Assembly: GCA_963700045.1 (NCBI GenBank)
Contig: CAVOWK010000002.1
Coordinates: 61,600 to 125,599 of the forward strand
Direction: 5' to 3'
DNA: 64,000 bases
Source of the DNA: RPQJ01 sp963700045
Lineage (GTDB): Bacteria > Pseudomonadota > Gammaproteobacteria > Steroidobacterales > Steroidobacteraceae
Position numbers and translations under genes: made by a program. The notes beneath the pieces are model-generated. The model ran no database searches. It saw nothing but the letters and a program-made list of their open reading frames with translations, and was not told the DNA's origin. This document shows positions 11,730 through 20,384 of this stretch, in pieces. The first letter of the stretch is position 1. Every line of letters begins with the position of its first letter.

Positions 11730-13226
11730 TCAGTCCTTCGGCACCGGCGGCGGGCCGTCCGGAATGTAGGGCTGGTAGCGCGTTGCGCCTTTTTTCGCCT
11801 TGAATTCAGCCTGCACCGCCGCAAGGACCTGCGGTTGCTCGTAGAGGTCGACCATCGTGGCCGCGAGCGCCTTCGAAGCCTGCACCATGCCCTTGTGACC
11901 GATCGACATGCCACCCGCCGCAACCACCGGCCAGGCGTGCCAGGGTGCGTCGACCGGCGACGTGGCGACCGAGACGTGGAGCGTGGGCGCCACCCAGCTG
12001 ATGTCCGCAACGTCCGTCGAGCCGCCCTCCGGTTCCTGCCCCTCCAGCGGCTTGACGCCCTCGAACATGCCGACCTCCGGCACACCCGTCGCCTGCTGGA
12101 TCTGCCGCGCGAACGCCTGCTCTTCGTTCGTGTACTTGACCGGACCGAGCAGCAGCAGGTTCGCATGCAGCAGGCGCGCGCCGGTCTCGTTGACCAGCAT
12201 GTCCCATGAGCCGCCGTCCACCGTCACCTTGCCCGTGGTCTCAGTCATCATGGCGGCGCCCTCCGCCACCTTGCGCGTGCGCGCCAGCAACTGCTCGACT
12301 TCGTCGCGCTTCCAGTCGCGCAGCCACAACGAGACCTTCGAATACGCCGGTACGACGTTCGGTACGTCACCGCCGGACAGGATCACGTAATGCATGCGCG
12401 AAGTCGGCTTGATGTGCTCGCGCATCATGTTGATGCCATGCGTGAACAGCTCCGCCGCGTCGACCGCGCTGCGGCCGTTCCATGGATCGCCAGCCGCGTG
12501 CGCCGTGCGGCCCTCGAACTCGACGATCAGGCTGACCATCGCCTGGCTCGACACCATGTCGGCCTGGGTCTCGTCGCTCGGGTGCCACGCGAGCACCGCG
12601 TCGACGCCGTCGAAGAGTCCCTCGCGAGCCATGTAGACCTTGCCGCCGACGGCTTCCTCGGCTGGCGTGCCGAAGAATTTCACCGTGCCCTTGAGCTTGC
12701 CCGCGGCGATCTGTTCCTTGATCGCGATGGCGGCGCCGAGGCTGGCCGGGCCGAACATGTTGTGGCCGCAGCCATGGCCGGCGGCACCTGCCTGCAGCGG
12801 CTCCTGCACCGGGATCGCCTTCTGCGAAACACCCGGCAGCGCGTCGTACTCGCCCATGATGCCGATCACCGGGCGGCCCGAGCCGTAGGTCGCGACGAAC
12901 GCAGTGGGCATGCCCGCGACGCCACGCTCGACCTTGAATCCCTGCTGTTCCGCGTAATCGGCGAGCGCGGCGGCGGAGCGAGTCTCGCGCAGCGCAGTCT
13001 CGGCGTAGGCCCAGATCCTGTCGGACAGGCCGACCAGGTCGGCCTGGTGGCGGTCGATCGAGTTCACGGCTGCGCGCTTGGCCGGCGTTTCCCTGGCGGC
13101 GACGACTTGCGGACTACCCGCCCGGGTCCCGGTGCCCGCTGCCGGGGCAGCGTGCAGGTCGGCGACGGCGGAGCCGGCGCACAGCGTCGCCGCGGTGGTG
13201 ACGAGGAAAAGATGGAACTTCTGCAC
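11730..13226 (-). CDS. Secreted M20-family amidohydrolase (AbgB-like)
   Basis: A 498-residue metal-dependent hydrolase with an N-terminal signal peptide (MQKFHLFLVTTAATLCAGSAVA), so probably periplasmic. The catalytic half has IGIMGEYDALPG and GHGCGHNMFGPASLGAA, the metal ligands of M20 aminoacylase-like enzymes; the middle carries a dimerisation insert with EFEGRTAHAAGDPWNGRSA, and the C-terminus has EGGSTDVADISWVAPT. The closest familiar relative is the AbgB subunit of aminobenzoyl-glutamate hydrolase, but cytosolic AbgB lacks a signal peptide and no abgA lies next to it. The substrate is probably an acyl-amino acid or dipeptide. Confidence 0.85.
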   Translation of the reverse strand: MQKFHLFLVTTAATLCAGSAVADLHAAPAAGTGTRAGSPQVVAARETPAKRAAVNSIDRHQADLVGLSDRIWAYAETALRETRSAAALADYAEQQGFKVERGVAGMPTAFVATYGSGRPVIGIMGEYDALPGVSQKAIPVQEPLQAGAAGHGCGHNMFGPASLGAAIAIKEQIAAGKLKGTVKFFGTPAEEAVGGKVYMAREGLFDGVDAVLAWHPSDETQADMVSSQAMVSLIVEFEGRTAHAAGDPWNGRSAVDAAELFTHGINMMREHIKPTSRMHYVILSGGDVPNVVPAYSKVSLWLRDWKRDEVEQLLARTRKVAEGAAMMTETTGKVTVDGGSWDMLVNETGARLLHANLLLLGPVKYTNEEQAFARQIQQATGVPEVGMFEGVKPLEGQEPEGGSTDVADISWVAPTLHVSVATSPVDAPWHAWPVVAAGGMSIGHKGMVQASKALAATMVDLYEQPQVLAAVQAEFKAKKGATRYQPYIPDGPPPVPKD

Positions 13227-13256
13227 GTGTTCACCCTGGTAAAGAAATCAACACTC

Positions 13257-13739
13257 TCAGCCGCGGCCGCGATACGGCGGCACGCCCTGCTCCGGCAGCC
13301 ACAGGCCTGCCGGCGGTCGCCCGGTCTGCCAGAACACGTCGATCGGCATGCCGCCCCGCGGGTACCAGTAGCCGCCGATGCGCAGCCAGCGGGGCCGCAG
13401 GAAATCGACGAGCCGGTCGGCGATGGCGAGCGTGCAATCCTCGTGGAAGGCACCGTGATTGCGGAAGCTGCCGAGGTAGAGCTTGAGCGACTTGCTCTCG
13501 ACCAGCCATTTCGCCGGCGCGTAATCGAGCACGAGGTGGGCGAAGTCCGGTTGACCCGTGATCGGGCACAACGACGTGAACTCCGGCGCGGCGAACCGCG
13601 CCAGGTACAGCTTGCGCGGGTGCGGGTTCGGCACGCGCTCGAGCACGGCCGATTCCGGCGTCGTCGGCTGCGCAGTCGTCGCGCCGAGCTGCTGCAGCCC
13701 GGCGTAGATCGACGCGCCCTTGCGCCGCGCGCCGCTCAC
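13257..13739 (-). CDS. queF: NADPH-dependent 7-cyano-7-deazaguanine reductase
   Basis: A 160-residue cytosolic enzyme that reduces preQ0 to preQ1 in queuosine synthesis. The active site is plain: SLCPITGQPD with nucleophile Cys58 and proton donor Asp65, then ESKSLKLYL (substrate-binding Glu) and NHGAFHEDC. The short single-domain form matches the Bacillus-type length. The true start is GTG 13739, whose GTGA overlaps the TGA of the upstream peptidase by 4 bp, implying translational coupling. The frame stays open far upstream, but that is antisense-like sequence over pepF. No other queuosine gene is in the window. Confidence 0.93.
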   Translation of the reverse strand: MSGARRKGASIYAGLQQLGATTAQPTTPESAVLERVPNPHPRKLYLARFAAPEFTSLCPITGQPDFAHLVLDYAPAKWLVESKSLKLYLGSFRNHGAFHEDCTLAIADRLVDFLRPRWLRIGGYWYPRGGMPIDVFWQTGRPPAGLWLPEQGVPPYRGRG

Positions 13740-15637
13740 TCGACGTTGCCCCTCGCGTAGATCTTTTCCATCTCGTCCATGATCGCGTTCATCTCGCGGA
13801 TGGCGGCGTTGAAGGGCTCGGACGTCGTCATGTCGACGCCCGCGTCCTTGAGCAGGTCGATCGGGTACTTCGACGAGCCCGCCGCCAGCAGGCGCAGGTA
13901 CGCGTCGCGATTCTGCTGCGCCTTGCCGGACTTCACGGCGTCCTTGCCGATCATGCCGTCCGCCAGCGACATGCCGCCGATCATGCTGGTGGCGTACTGG
14001 TAGACGTAGAAGTTGGAATAAAAGTGCGGAATGAAGGCCCACTCGGCCGCGTACAGTTCGTCGACGTTCACGACGCCGGCATCGTGCCCGTAGTACCTGC
14101 GCAGCAGCTCGAGGTACAGCTTGTTGAGCGACTCGCCGGTGAGCGGTTCGCCGCGCTCGACCAGCTCGTGGATCCTGAGTTCGAACTCGGCGAACAGCGT
14201 CTGCCGGAACAGCGTCGTGCGCATGCTGTCGAGGTAGCTCGACAGCAGGAAGAGCCGCGTCCGGTCGTCCCTGGTCTGGTCGAGCACGTGGTGCAGCAGC
14301 AGGTTCTCGTTGAGCGTCGACGCCACTTCCGCGACGAAGGTCGAGTACGACGCCGTCGCGTACGGCTGCTGCGCCGAGGACATGAACGAATGCATCGAGT
14401 GGCCGGATTCGTGGGCCAGCGTCGAGACGTCCTCCCAGGCGCCGTTGAAGTTCAGCAGCTGGTACGGATGCACGCCGTAGACCGTGTTGCTGTAGGCGCC
14501 GGGGCTCTTGCCGGTGTTCGGCATGAAGTCGACCCAGCGGTCGCCATAGCCCTTGCGCAGGGTCTCGACGTACCCGGCGCCGAGCGGCGCGAACGCGTCG
14601 AGCGTCATCTGCATGCCCTGCTCGGGCGTGTACTGCAGGTCCACCTGCTGCACGATGGGTGCATACAGGTCCTCGTACCCCAGCTGCGGCAGGCCCATGA
14701 TCTTCCGGCGCAGCTTCAGGTAGCGGTGCAGCGTCGGCAGGTTCGCGTGCACGTCGTCGAGCAGGCGCGAGTACACGTTGCGCGGAATGTTGAAGTCGAA
14801 CAGCGCCGCGTCGAGCGCGGTCGGGAAGTTGCGCACGTCCTTGTAGGTGACGTGCGACTGCACGTGGGCGTTCAGTGCAGTCGCAAATGTGCGCGTGTAC
14901 TGGTTGTAGGCCGTCCAGAACGCCTTGAACGCCAGGTCGCGATCGGCCTTGACCGGCGACGCGCGCCACTTCGAATACGCGGCTGCGTCCAGCCGGACCT
15001 TCTCTCCCGTCGAGAACGTGACTTCCGGGAACGGCAGGTCTGCAGCGCGGAACACGGACTGCAGCGTGCCGCCCGCCTCGCCCAGCGCGGCCATGCGCGC
15101 GAACACCTTTTCTTCGGCGGGCGTCAGCGTGTGCGGCGCCGCGCGCAGGATGTCGTCGAAGAACATGCGGTACTGGCCGAGCTTCGGCTCGGCCGCCAGG
15201 TACTTGTCGATCTGCTCGCGGCCGAGCGCGAGGATCTCCGGCCGCATGAACGACGTCGTCGACTGGAAGTTCGAATACACCTGCGACATCTCCTGCTGCA
15301 TCTGCTGGTTGCGCCCGATGCGGGTGTCCTGGTCGTACAACTGGAAGGCATAAGCGTAAAGACGCTCGGTCCGCCGGCTGGCCTGCTCCCAGGCCGTCAT
15401 CCCTTGCAGCAGGCTGGCGGGCGACGCACCCAGCTTGCCCTGCCAGGCACCGAGGGCCGGCAGCGACTGCACGAGTTCCTGCTTGGCCGCCACCCAGGCG
15501 GCTTCGTCTACGTATAAGTCCTTGAGGTCCCACTGGTACCGGACCGGCACCTCGGAACGCTCCGCTGCCGCGGCCGGACCGGCCAGCACCAGCGCGGATA
15601 TGGCGAAAAATGCCCGGAAACTGGCATGAAACTGCAT
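13736..15637 (-). CDS. pepF: Oligoendopeptidase F, M3 family, exported
   Basis: A 633-residue zinc peptidase cleaving oligopeptides. The M3 signature HESGH near residue 408 (LAHESGHSMHSF) supplies two zinc histidines and the catalytic glutamate, with the third ligand region downstream in AEVASTLNE. The N-terminus MQFHASFRAFFAISALVLAGPAAAA is a signal peptide, so this copy is probably periplasmic, unlike the cytosolic Firmicute enzyme. I chose ATG 15637 for its GGGAG ribosome site and because the signal peptide starts there; the open frame upstream to 15802 lacks both. It is followed by queF with a 4-bp overlap. Confidence 0.93.
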   Translation of the reverse strand: MQFHASFRAFFAISALVLAGPAAAAERSEVPVRYQWDLKDLYVDEAAWVAAKQELVQSLPALGAWQGKLGASPASLLQGMTAWEQASRRTERLYAYAFQLYDQDTRIGRNQQMQQEMSQVYSNFQSTTSFMRPEILALGREQIDKYLAAEPKLGQYRMFFDDILRAAPHTLTPAEEKVFARMAALGEAGGTLQSVFRAADLPFPEVTFSTGEKVRLDAAAYSKWRASPVKADRDLAFKAFWTAYNQYTRTFATALNAHVQSHVTYKDVRNFPTALDAALFDFNIPRNVYSRLLDDVHANLPTLHRYLKLRRKIMGLPQLGYEDLYAPIVQQVDLQYTPEQGMQMTLDAFAPLGAGYVETLRKGYGDRWVDFMPNTGKSPGAYSNTVYGVHPYQLLNFNGAWEDVSTLAHESGHSMHSFMSSAQQPYATASYSTFVAEVASTLNENLLLHHVLDQTRDDRTRLFLLSSYLDSMRTTLFRQTLFAEFELRIHELVERGEPLTGESLNKLYLELLRRYYGHDAGVVNVDELYAAEWAFIPHFYSNFYVYQYATSMIGGMSLADGMIGKDAVKSGKAQQNRDAYLRLLAAGSSKYPIDLLKDAGVDMTTSEPFNAAIREMNAIMDEMEKIYARGNVE

Positions 15638-15789
15638 CGGAACTCCCGAAACCGTCGACCCGGTTACGAAAAAGAGGCGGCAAGCTTGCCTAGACCGGTG
15701 GATGGTCGCAACGTGTGACGATCCTGTTAACATTGCTGCGGTGCAGCCAGGCTTGAAAGATCCGGTCACCCACGGGGCATGGTCACACA

Positions 15790-16647
15790 GTGGTGAAAGC
15801 AACCAACGGCTCGCGCATCCCGAGACCCCCCCGGGCGTTGTTCACGTTGCTCGAGGGTCGCGCCCTGCTCGAGATGGCGCTGCTGCCGGCGCTGTATCCA
15901 CTGTTGCGAGGCACGCCCCACGGCGACGGCCACCCGGTCCTGCTGGTGCCCGGCTTCACCGCCAGCGATGCCACGCTGGTCGGCCTGTCGGCCTTCCTGC
16001 GCTCGCGCGGCTACCACGTCGAGACCTGGGGCCTGGGCCAGAACACCGGCTTCAAGCTCAAGTTCAGCCAGGCGCTGGAACAGAAGCTGCGCTTCATGCA
16101 CCACCGTCATCGTCGCAAGGTCAGCCTGGTCGGCTGGAGCCTGGGCGGCGTGTACGCGTTCTATGCGGCGCATTGCGCCCCCGAATGCGTGCGCTCCGTC
16201 GTTTCGCTCGGCAGCCCGATGAAGTTTTCCACCGACGAACTGCTCGACGTGCCCGTCGTCGTGAAGGCTGCCTACCGGTACCTCGCGCATCCGATGGGTC
16301 CCGTCGCGCACCTCGCGCACGTGCGATCCAAGGTTCTGCGCTCACCTCCACCCGTGCCATCGACCTGCGTGTTCTCGATGACGGACGGCATCGTGCCGCC
16401 CGAGGCTGCCCGCATCGAAGACAGCGACGACGACCAGCACGAGAACATCTGGGTGCCGGGCAGTCACGTCGGACTCGGCTTCAACGGCGCGGTGATGTGG
16501 ATTCTCGCCAACCGGCTGGCGCAGGCCGAGGGTGAATGGCGTCCGTTCGATCCGGACGGCATGGCCGGCAGGGCTTACCGCAAGATCGCGAAATACCTGG
16601 GGCCGCCTGAGCAGGGTCTCAGGAAGGGCGTGGCCGTTCCGGGCTGA
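15790..16647 (+). CDS. Alpha/beta hydrolase
   Basis: A 285-residue serine-hydrolase-fold protein. The HPVLLVPGFTASDATL stretch (oxyanion-hole region), the nucleophile elbow GWSLGG around residue 117, a candidate acid at TDGIVPP and a histidine in VPGSHVGLGFN give the expected catalytic order. There is no signal peptide. Two consecutive GTG codons (15790 and 15793) can start it. It is divergent from pepF and convergent with the WS/DGAT gene. The fold resembles lipases and PHA-related hydrolases; the lipid-gene neighbourhood suggests ester hydrolysis, but the substrate is unknown. Confidence 0.8.
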   Translation: MVKATNGSRIPRPPRALFTLLEGRALLEMALLPALYPLLRGTPHGDGHPVLLVPGFTASDATLVGLSAFLRSRGYHVETWGLGQNTGFKLKFSQALEQKLRFMHHRHRRKVSLVGWSLGGVYAFYAAHCAPECVRSVVSLGSPMKFSTDELLDVPVVVKAAYRYLAHPMGPVAHLAHVRSKVLRSPPPVPSTCVFSMTDGIVPPEAARIEDSDDDQHENIWVPGSHVGLGFNGAVMWILANRLAQAEGEWRPFDPDGMAGRAYRKIAKYLGPPEQGLRKGVAVPG

Positions 16648-16799
16648 GGAAGGGGCAGGAAGGGCAGGAAGGTCAGGAAGGACAGGAAGGACAGGAAGGA
16701 CAGGAAGCGCAGGAAGCGCGGGAAGTATGAGCGGGTCGACCTCCTTTCCTTCCGAGCCTTCCGAGCCTTCCGAGCCTTCCGGGCCTTCCTCCCCTTTCC
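16648..16799. repeat. Mirrored 9-bp tandem repeats between convergent genes
   Basis: From about 16650 to 16725 the plus strand carries eight or so tandem copies of a purine-rich 9-mer of the type GAAGGACAG, degrading to GAAGCGCAG. From about 16741 to 16790 it carries four copies of CCTTCCGAG and a partial unit. The GGAAGG and CCTTCC cores are complementary, so the two arrays can pair into a long irregular hairpin around the short spacer near 16730. The position, between two genes ending face to face, suggests a two-way terminator built by repeat expansion. It is not a CRISPR array, as there are no spacers. Confidence 0.85.
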
Positions 16800-18272
16800 T
16801 TACGCTGCCTTCCGCTTCGCTGCCGCCTTTCGCACGACGACCTTCTTTTTCTTCGCTTTCTTCGGCTTCGTCGTCAGCGCCAGCAACTCCTGGAAGCTGT
16901 CGCGGATGCACTGCGCGAAGAATTCGGGGTCGGGCAACTGCTCGCGGCACGACGTCGGCGAGATGAAGATCATCCCGTCGTAACTCGTCACCGAGAACAC
17001 CAGCCCCATGCCGTCCGCAATCGGCATGATCGCGGAGAAGTAGGTCATGCGCGCGCCGTCGAGATACAGCGGGATGGCGGGGCCGGGCACGTTCATGATC
17101 GTGCAGCCCGCGAGCGGCTCGCGCGGCGAACCGAGCGACGATCCCGCCAGCAGCTTCGCCGACAGCGCGAGCGTGGCCGCCGGGGCGTGCTTGTCGAACT
17201 CCGTGAGTTCCTTGGCGCGCACGGCCTGGTCGATGTCGGCGTGCGTCGACGTGTGCTTGTAGATCGCGCGCAGGCGCTTCTTCGCGTCCTCGATCTCGGT
17301 GCCGAGCGGCACGCGGATCAGGCTCAGTTCGGGGCGTTCTTCGACGTTGGCTCCCGCGGCACGCACCGAGAACGGCGCGAGCGAGACCACGCTCTCACCC
17401 GGCAGTTCTTCGTGCGCCAGCAGGTACCGGCGCAAGGCACCGCCGCAGACCGCGAGCACCGCATCGTTGATCGCGGCGCCCGGCACCAGGTCGCGGATGC
17501 GCTTGAACTCGTGGATGAAGAAACGGCGCGAATCGAAGACGCGGTGCTGCGAGACCTCGGAGTTGAAGCGCGTGACCGCAAAGCGGTCCTTGCGCAGCAA
17601 CTCGCCGAGCGACCCGAGCACGGCCGGGGTCACCCTGCCGATCGCCCGCGCGAGTGGTCCCGCGAACATCAATGGACGCAGGAAGTTGTTGATCGTCGCG
17701 CGCGCGAGCAGCGAGATCGATCCCGGCGGCGACTCCGGGAACCAGGGCTCGGGCGGTTCCGGCGCAGGCGGCAGCGCCGTCGTATCGTGCAGCAGCGTCG
17801 TGATCTCGGCACCGCCGCGCACGTCGATCGCAGCGTGATGAACCTTGGCAAGAATGGCGAAGCTGTCGGGCGGGAGGTGCAGGAACGAATCGAGACCCTC
17901 GACCAGGTACAGCTCCCACAGGGGCTTCGACAGGTCGAGCGGGCGCGCGTGGATGCGCGAAGCCTGGATGCAGAACTGCCGCCAGTCGCCCGGCTTCGGC
18001 AATGCAATGTGGCGCACGTGGTATTCGAGGTCGAAGTCGTCGTCCTCGATCCAGTACGGAAAATCGAGTTCCATCGGCACGCGCAGCAGCTTCTGCCGGA
18101 AGATCGGCGACAGGTGCAGCCGGCTTTCGATGTGCTTCAGCAGTTCCTTGAAATGGACGCGGCCATCCCGGGCGGTCGACGGGTCGTAGATCGAGATGAG
18201 CGTGATGTTCGAATTGGCGTGGCCGGATTCGCCGTACACGAACCGGGCGTCTTCGCCGCGCAACTGCCTCAT
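16800..18272 (-). CDS. Wax-ester synthase/diacylglycerol acyltransferase (WS/DGAT)
   Basis: A 490-residue acyltransferase joining fatty acyl-CoA to a fatty alcohol or diacylglycerol to form wax ester or triacylglycerol at the inner membrane. The catalytic HHxxxD is HHAAID at 145-150, here followed by V instead of the usual G. PLWELYLVEGL and the C-terminal NVPGP with GMGLVFSVTSYDG match the family. The last 22 residues are strikingly basic (KPKKAKKKK... ending AAAKRKAA), like a histone-H1 tail and unusual for this family. It is the last gene after SDR, acyl-CoA dehydrogenase and SDR genes on the same strand, 55 bp behind the last SDR. Confidence 0.92.
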   Translation of the reverse strand: MRQLRGEDARFVYGESGHANSNITLISIYDPSTARDGRVHFKELLKHIESRLHLSPIFRQKLLRVPMELDFPYWIEDDDFDLEYHVRHIALPKPGDWRQFCIQASRIHARPLDLSKPLWELYLVEGLDSFLHLPPDSFAILAKVHHAAIDVRGGAEITTLLHDTTALPPAPEPPEPWFPESPPGSISLLARATINNFLRPLMFAGPLARAIGRVTPAVLGSLGELLRKDRFAVTRFNSEVSQHRVFDSRRFFIHEFKRIRDLVPGAAINDAVLAVCGGALRRYLLAHEELPGESVVSLAPFSVRAAGANVEERPELSLIRVPLGTEIEDAKKRLRAIYKHTSTHADIDQAVRAKELTEFDKHAPAATLALSAKLLAGSSLGSPREPLAGCTIMNVPGPAIPLYLDGARMTYFSAIMPIADGMGLVFSVTSYDGMIFISPTSCREQLPDPEFFAQCIRDSFQELLALTTKPKKAKKKKVVVRKAAAKRKAA

Positions 18273-18327
18273 GAGCGCATCGTCCTTCCGGTGCCGGTGG
18301 CACGCGTCCTGGTTTCGCCCGAGTCTA

Positions 18328-19137
18328 TCATTTGCGGACTTTCAGGAACCCTTCGCCGTTCCGAAGTCCCGCCCGTAACCGGCGCATCCCGCCGATCCAG
18401 CGGTCATAATCCGCCGACTTGCGCTGGGCGTAGGTCAGGACTTCGGGGTGGGTCAGGATCAGGAAGGACTCGCGTTCGAGCCCGTCCACGATCGCCGTGG
18501 CGGCCTGTTCGACCGACAGCAGGCCGGCGGGCGCGTCGGCCGGCAGTTTTTCGTCGAGGCCGGTAATGGCGGTGGCGATGTATTGCGGACACACGACGGA
18601 CACGCGGATGCCGCGCTCGCCGTAGGTGATTGCAAGCGACTCTGCCAGCCCGACTGCCGCGTGCTTGGTCGCGCTGTAGGCGGCGTCACCGACCTGGCAC
18701 AGCAACCCTGCGGCGGAAGCCACGTTCACGAGGTAGCCCTCGCCGCGCTCGAGCATTCCCGGCAACACCGCGCGCGAGGCGTACACGTGCGCCATCACGT
18801 GCACCTGCCACATGCGGGCCCAGAGGGCGTTGGGCTCGGCCAGCGCATCGTCGAGATCGAGCTCGGTCGCACCGAACCCGGCATTCGACAGCAGCACGTC
18901 CACGCGACCGTAGTGCGCGATCGCTGCCGCCACTGCCGCCCGCACGGCGGCCTCGTCCGACACGTCGCACTGCAGTCCCAGGCCACCGAGCTCGGCAGCC
19001 GTCGCTTGCGCCATGGCGCCGTCGAGATCGGCGATCACCACGCCCGCCGCGCCGCGCCGCAGCAGTTCGCGGCAAGCCGCACGCCCGATGCCGCGGCCCG
19101 CGCCAGTGACGAACGCGATCTTGTCCTTCATCTGCAT
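18328..19137 (-). CDS. Short-chain dehydrogenase/reductase
   Basis: A 269-residue NAD(P)-dependent oxidoreductase of the classical SDR type: cofactor motif TGAGRGIG near the N-terminus, DLDG/CDVSDE acidic positions, LLSNAGFG (the NNAG site), catalytic Ser in NVASAAG and YSATK with the catalytic Tyr and Lys. An aspartate after the second strand (VIADLD) suggests NAD preference. I chose ATG 19137, with GAGGG six bases upstream. It starts 9 bp after the acyl-CoA dehydrogenase stop and is followed by the WS/DGAT gene. An acyl-derived alcohol or ketone substrate is plausible from context only. Confidence 0.88.
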   Translation of the reverse strand: MQMKDKIAFVTGAGRGIGRAACRELLRRGAAGVVIADLDGAMAQATAAELGGLGLQCDVSDEAAVRAAVAAAIAHYGRVDVLLSNAGFGATELDLDDALAEPNALWARMWQVHVMAHVYASRAVLPGMLERGEGYLVNVASAAGLLCQVGDAAYSATKHAAVGLAESLAITYGERGIRVSVVCPQYIATAITGLDEKLPADAPAGLLSVEQAATAIVDGLERESFLILTHPEVLTYAQRKSADYDRWIGGMRRLRAGLRNGEGFLKVRK

Positions 19138-19146
19138 CCGCAACCC

Positions 19147-20370
19147 TCAGGCCGGCAGGTAACGCGACAGCTCGAGCTTCGCAATGTGGTTGCGGTGCAC
19201 TTCGTCGGGGCCGTCCGCGATGCGCAGCGTGCGCGCCATCGCATAGGCCCAGCCGAGACCGTGGTCGTCGGTGACGCCCGCGCCACCGAAGAGCTGGATC
19301 GCCTGGTCGATGACTTCACACGCGACGTTGGGCGCCACGACCTTGATCATCGCGATTTCCTTCTGCGCCGCCTTGTTGCCGGCGACGTCCATCTTCCAGG
19401 CGGCGTGCAGCGTCAGGAAACGCGCCTGGTCGAGCTTCATGCGGGCGTCTGCGATGCGCTCGCGCCAGACCCCCTGCTCCGCCAGCTTCTTGTGGAACGC
19501 GGTGCGCTGCAGCGAGCGGCGGCACATCGCCTCGAGCGCGCGTTCGGTCGCGCCGATGATGCGCATGCAATGGTGGATGCGGCCCGGGCCGAGGCGACCC
19601 TGCGCGATCTCGAAGCCGCGACCCTCGCCGAGCAACAGGTTCGAGACCGGTACGCGCACGTTCTCGAAGTCCACCTCGGGGTGGCCGTGCGGCTCGTCGA
19701 GGTAACCGAAGACCGGCACCGGACGCACCACTCGCACCCCGGGCGTGTCCATCGGCACCAGGATCATCGACTGCTGCCGGTGCACGCTGGGGTTCGACGG
19801 GTCGGTCTTGCCCATGAAAATGAGCACCTTGCAGCGCGGGTCCGACGCGCCCGAGGTCCACCACTTGCGGCCGTTGATCACGTAGTGATCGCCCTCGCGC
19901 ACGATGCTGGCCGAGATGTTGGTCGCATCCGAGGAAGCCACGGCCGGCTCGGTCATCGCGAAGCCGGAGCGGATCTCGCCCGCGAGCAGCGGCTTGAGCC
20001 AGCGCTCCTTCTGCGCGTCGTTGCCGTAGCGCACGAGCACTTCCATGTTGCCGGTGTCGGGCGCGGCGCAGTTGAGCGCTTCGGGCGCAATGTGCGATCG
20101 CCCGGTGAGCTCGGCGAGCGGCGCGTACTCGAGGTTCGTGAGCCCGGCGCCGTGCTCGGATTCGGGCAGCCAGAGGTTCCACAACCCGGCGGCGCGCGCC
20201 TTGGCCTTCATCTCTTCCATCACGCGCGTCGGCACCCAGCCGTTGCCCTGCGCCTTGTTCGCCTCGACTTCGGCGCAGAAGCGCGCTTCGTTCGGATAGA
20301 CGTGTTCGTCCATGAACGCGGCCAGGCGCGCCTGCAGGTCCTTGACGCGCGGGGAGTGTTCGAAATCCAT
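19147..20370 (-). CDS. Acyl-CoA dehydrogenase
   Basis: A 407-residue FAD enzyme introducing a trans-2 double bond into acyl-CoA. Family signatures: EIRSGFAMTEPAVASSDATN (FAD/substrate loop), GRKWWTSGASDPRCKVLIFMG, GFEIAQGRLGPGRIHHCMR, and the C-terminal QLFGGAGVTDDHGLGWAYA. The W-W-[TS]-S-G-A variant and the length match the FadE11/ACAD10-11-like branch. The start is ATG 20370. It lies between two SDR genes (14 and 9 bp gaps) in an apparent operon ending with WS/DGAT, which links it to acyl-chain turnover. The preferred chain length cannot be told. Confidence 0.92.
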   Translation of the reverse strand: MDFEHSPRVKDLQARLAAFMDEHVYPNEARFCAEVEANKAQGNGWVPTRVMEEMKAKARAAGLWNLWLPESEHGAGLTNLEYAPLAELTGRSHIAPEALNCAAPDTGNMEVLVRYGNDAQKERWLKPLLAGEIRSGFAMTEPAVASSDATNISASIVREGDHYVINGRKWWTSGASDPRCKVLIFMGKTDPSNPSVHRQQSMILVPMDTPGVRVVRPVPVFGYLDEPHGHPEVDFENVRVPVSNLLLGEGRGFEIAQGRLGPGRIHHCMRIIGATERALEAMCRRSLQRTAFHKKLAEQGVWRERIADARMKLDQARFLTLHAAWKMDVAGNKAAQKEIAMIKVVAPNVACEVIDQAIQLFGGAGVTDDHGLGWAYAMARTLRIADGPDEVHRNHIAKLELSRYLPA

Positions 20371-20384
20371 GGCGGTGTCCTCGG

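Noticed and set aside
14024..15517. About 500-codon plus-strand frame opposite pepF
   Set aside because: Same reason: pepF is certain and the opposite frame has no recognisable domain.
13740..15683. N-terminal extension of the queF frame through pepF
   Set aside because: The frame is open but overlaps pepF entirely; QueF's family length and the GTGA junction fix the start at 13739.
16648..16799. CRISPR array
   Set aside because: Unit length of nine bases with no spacers; it is a simple tandem repeat.
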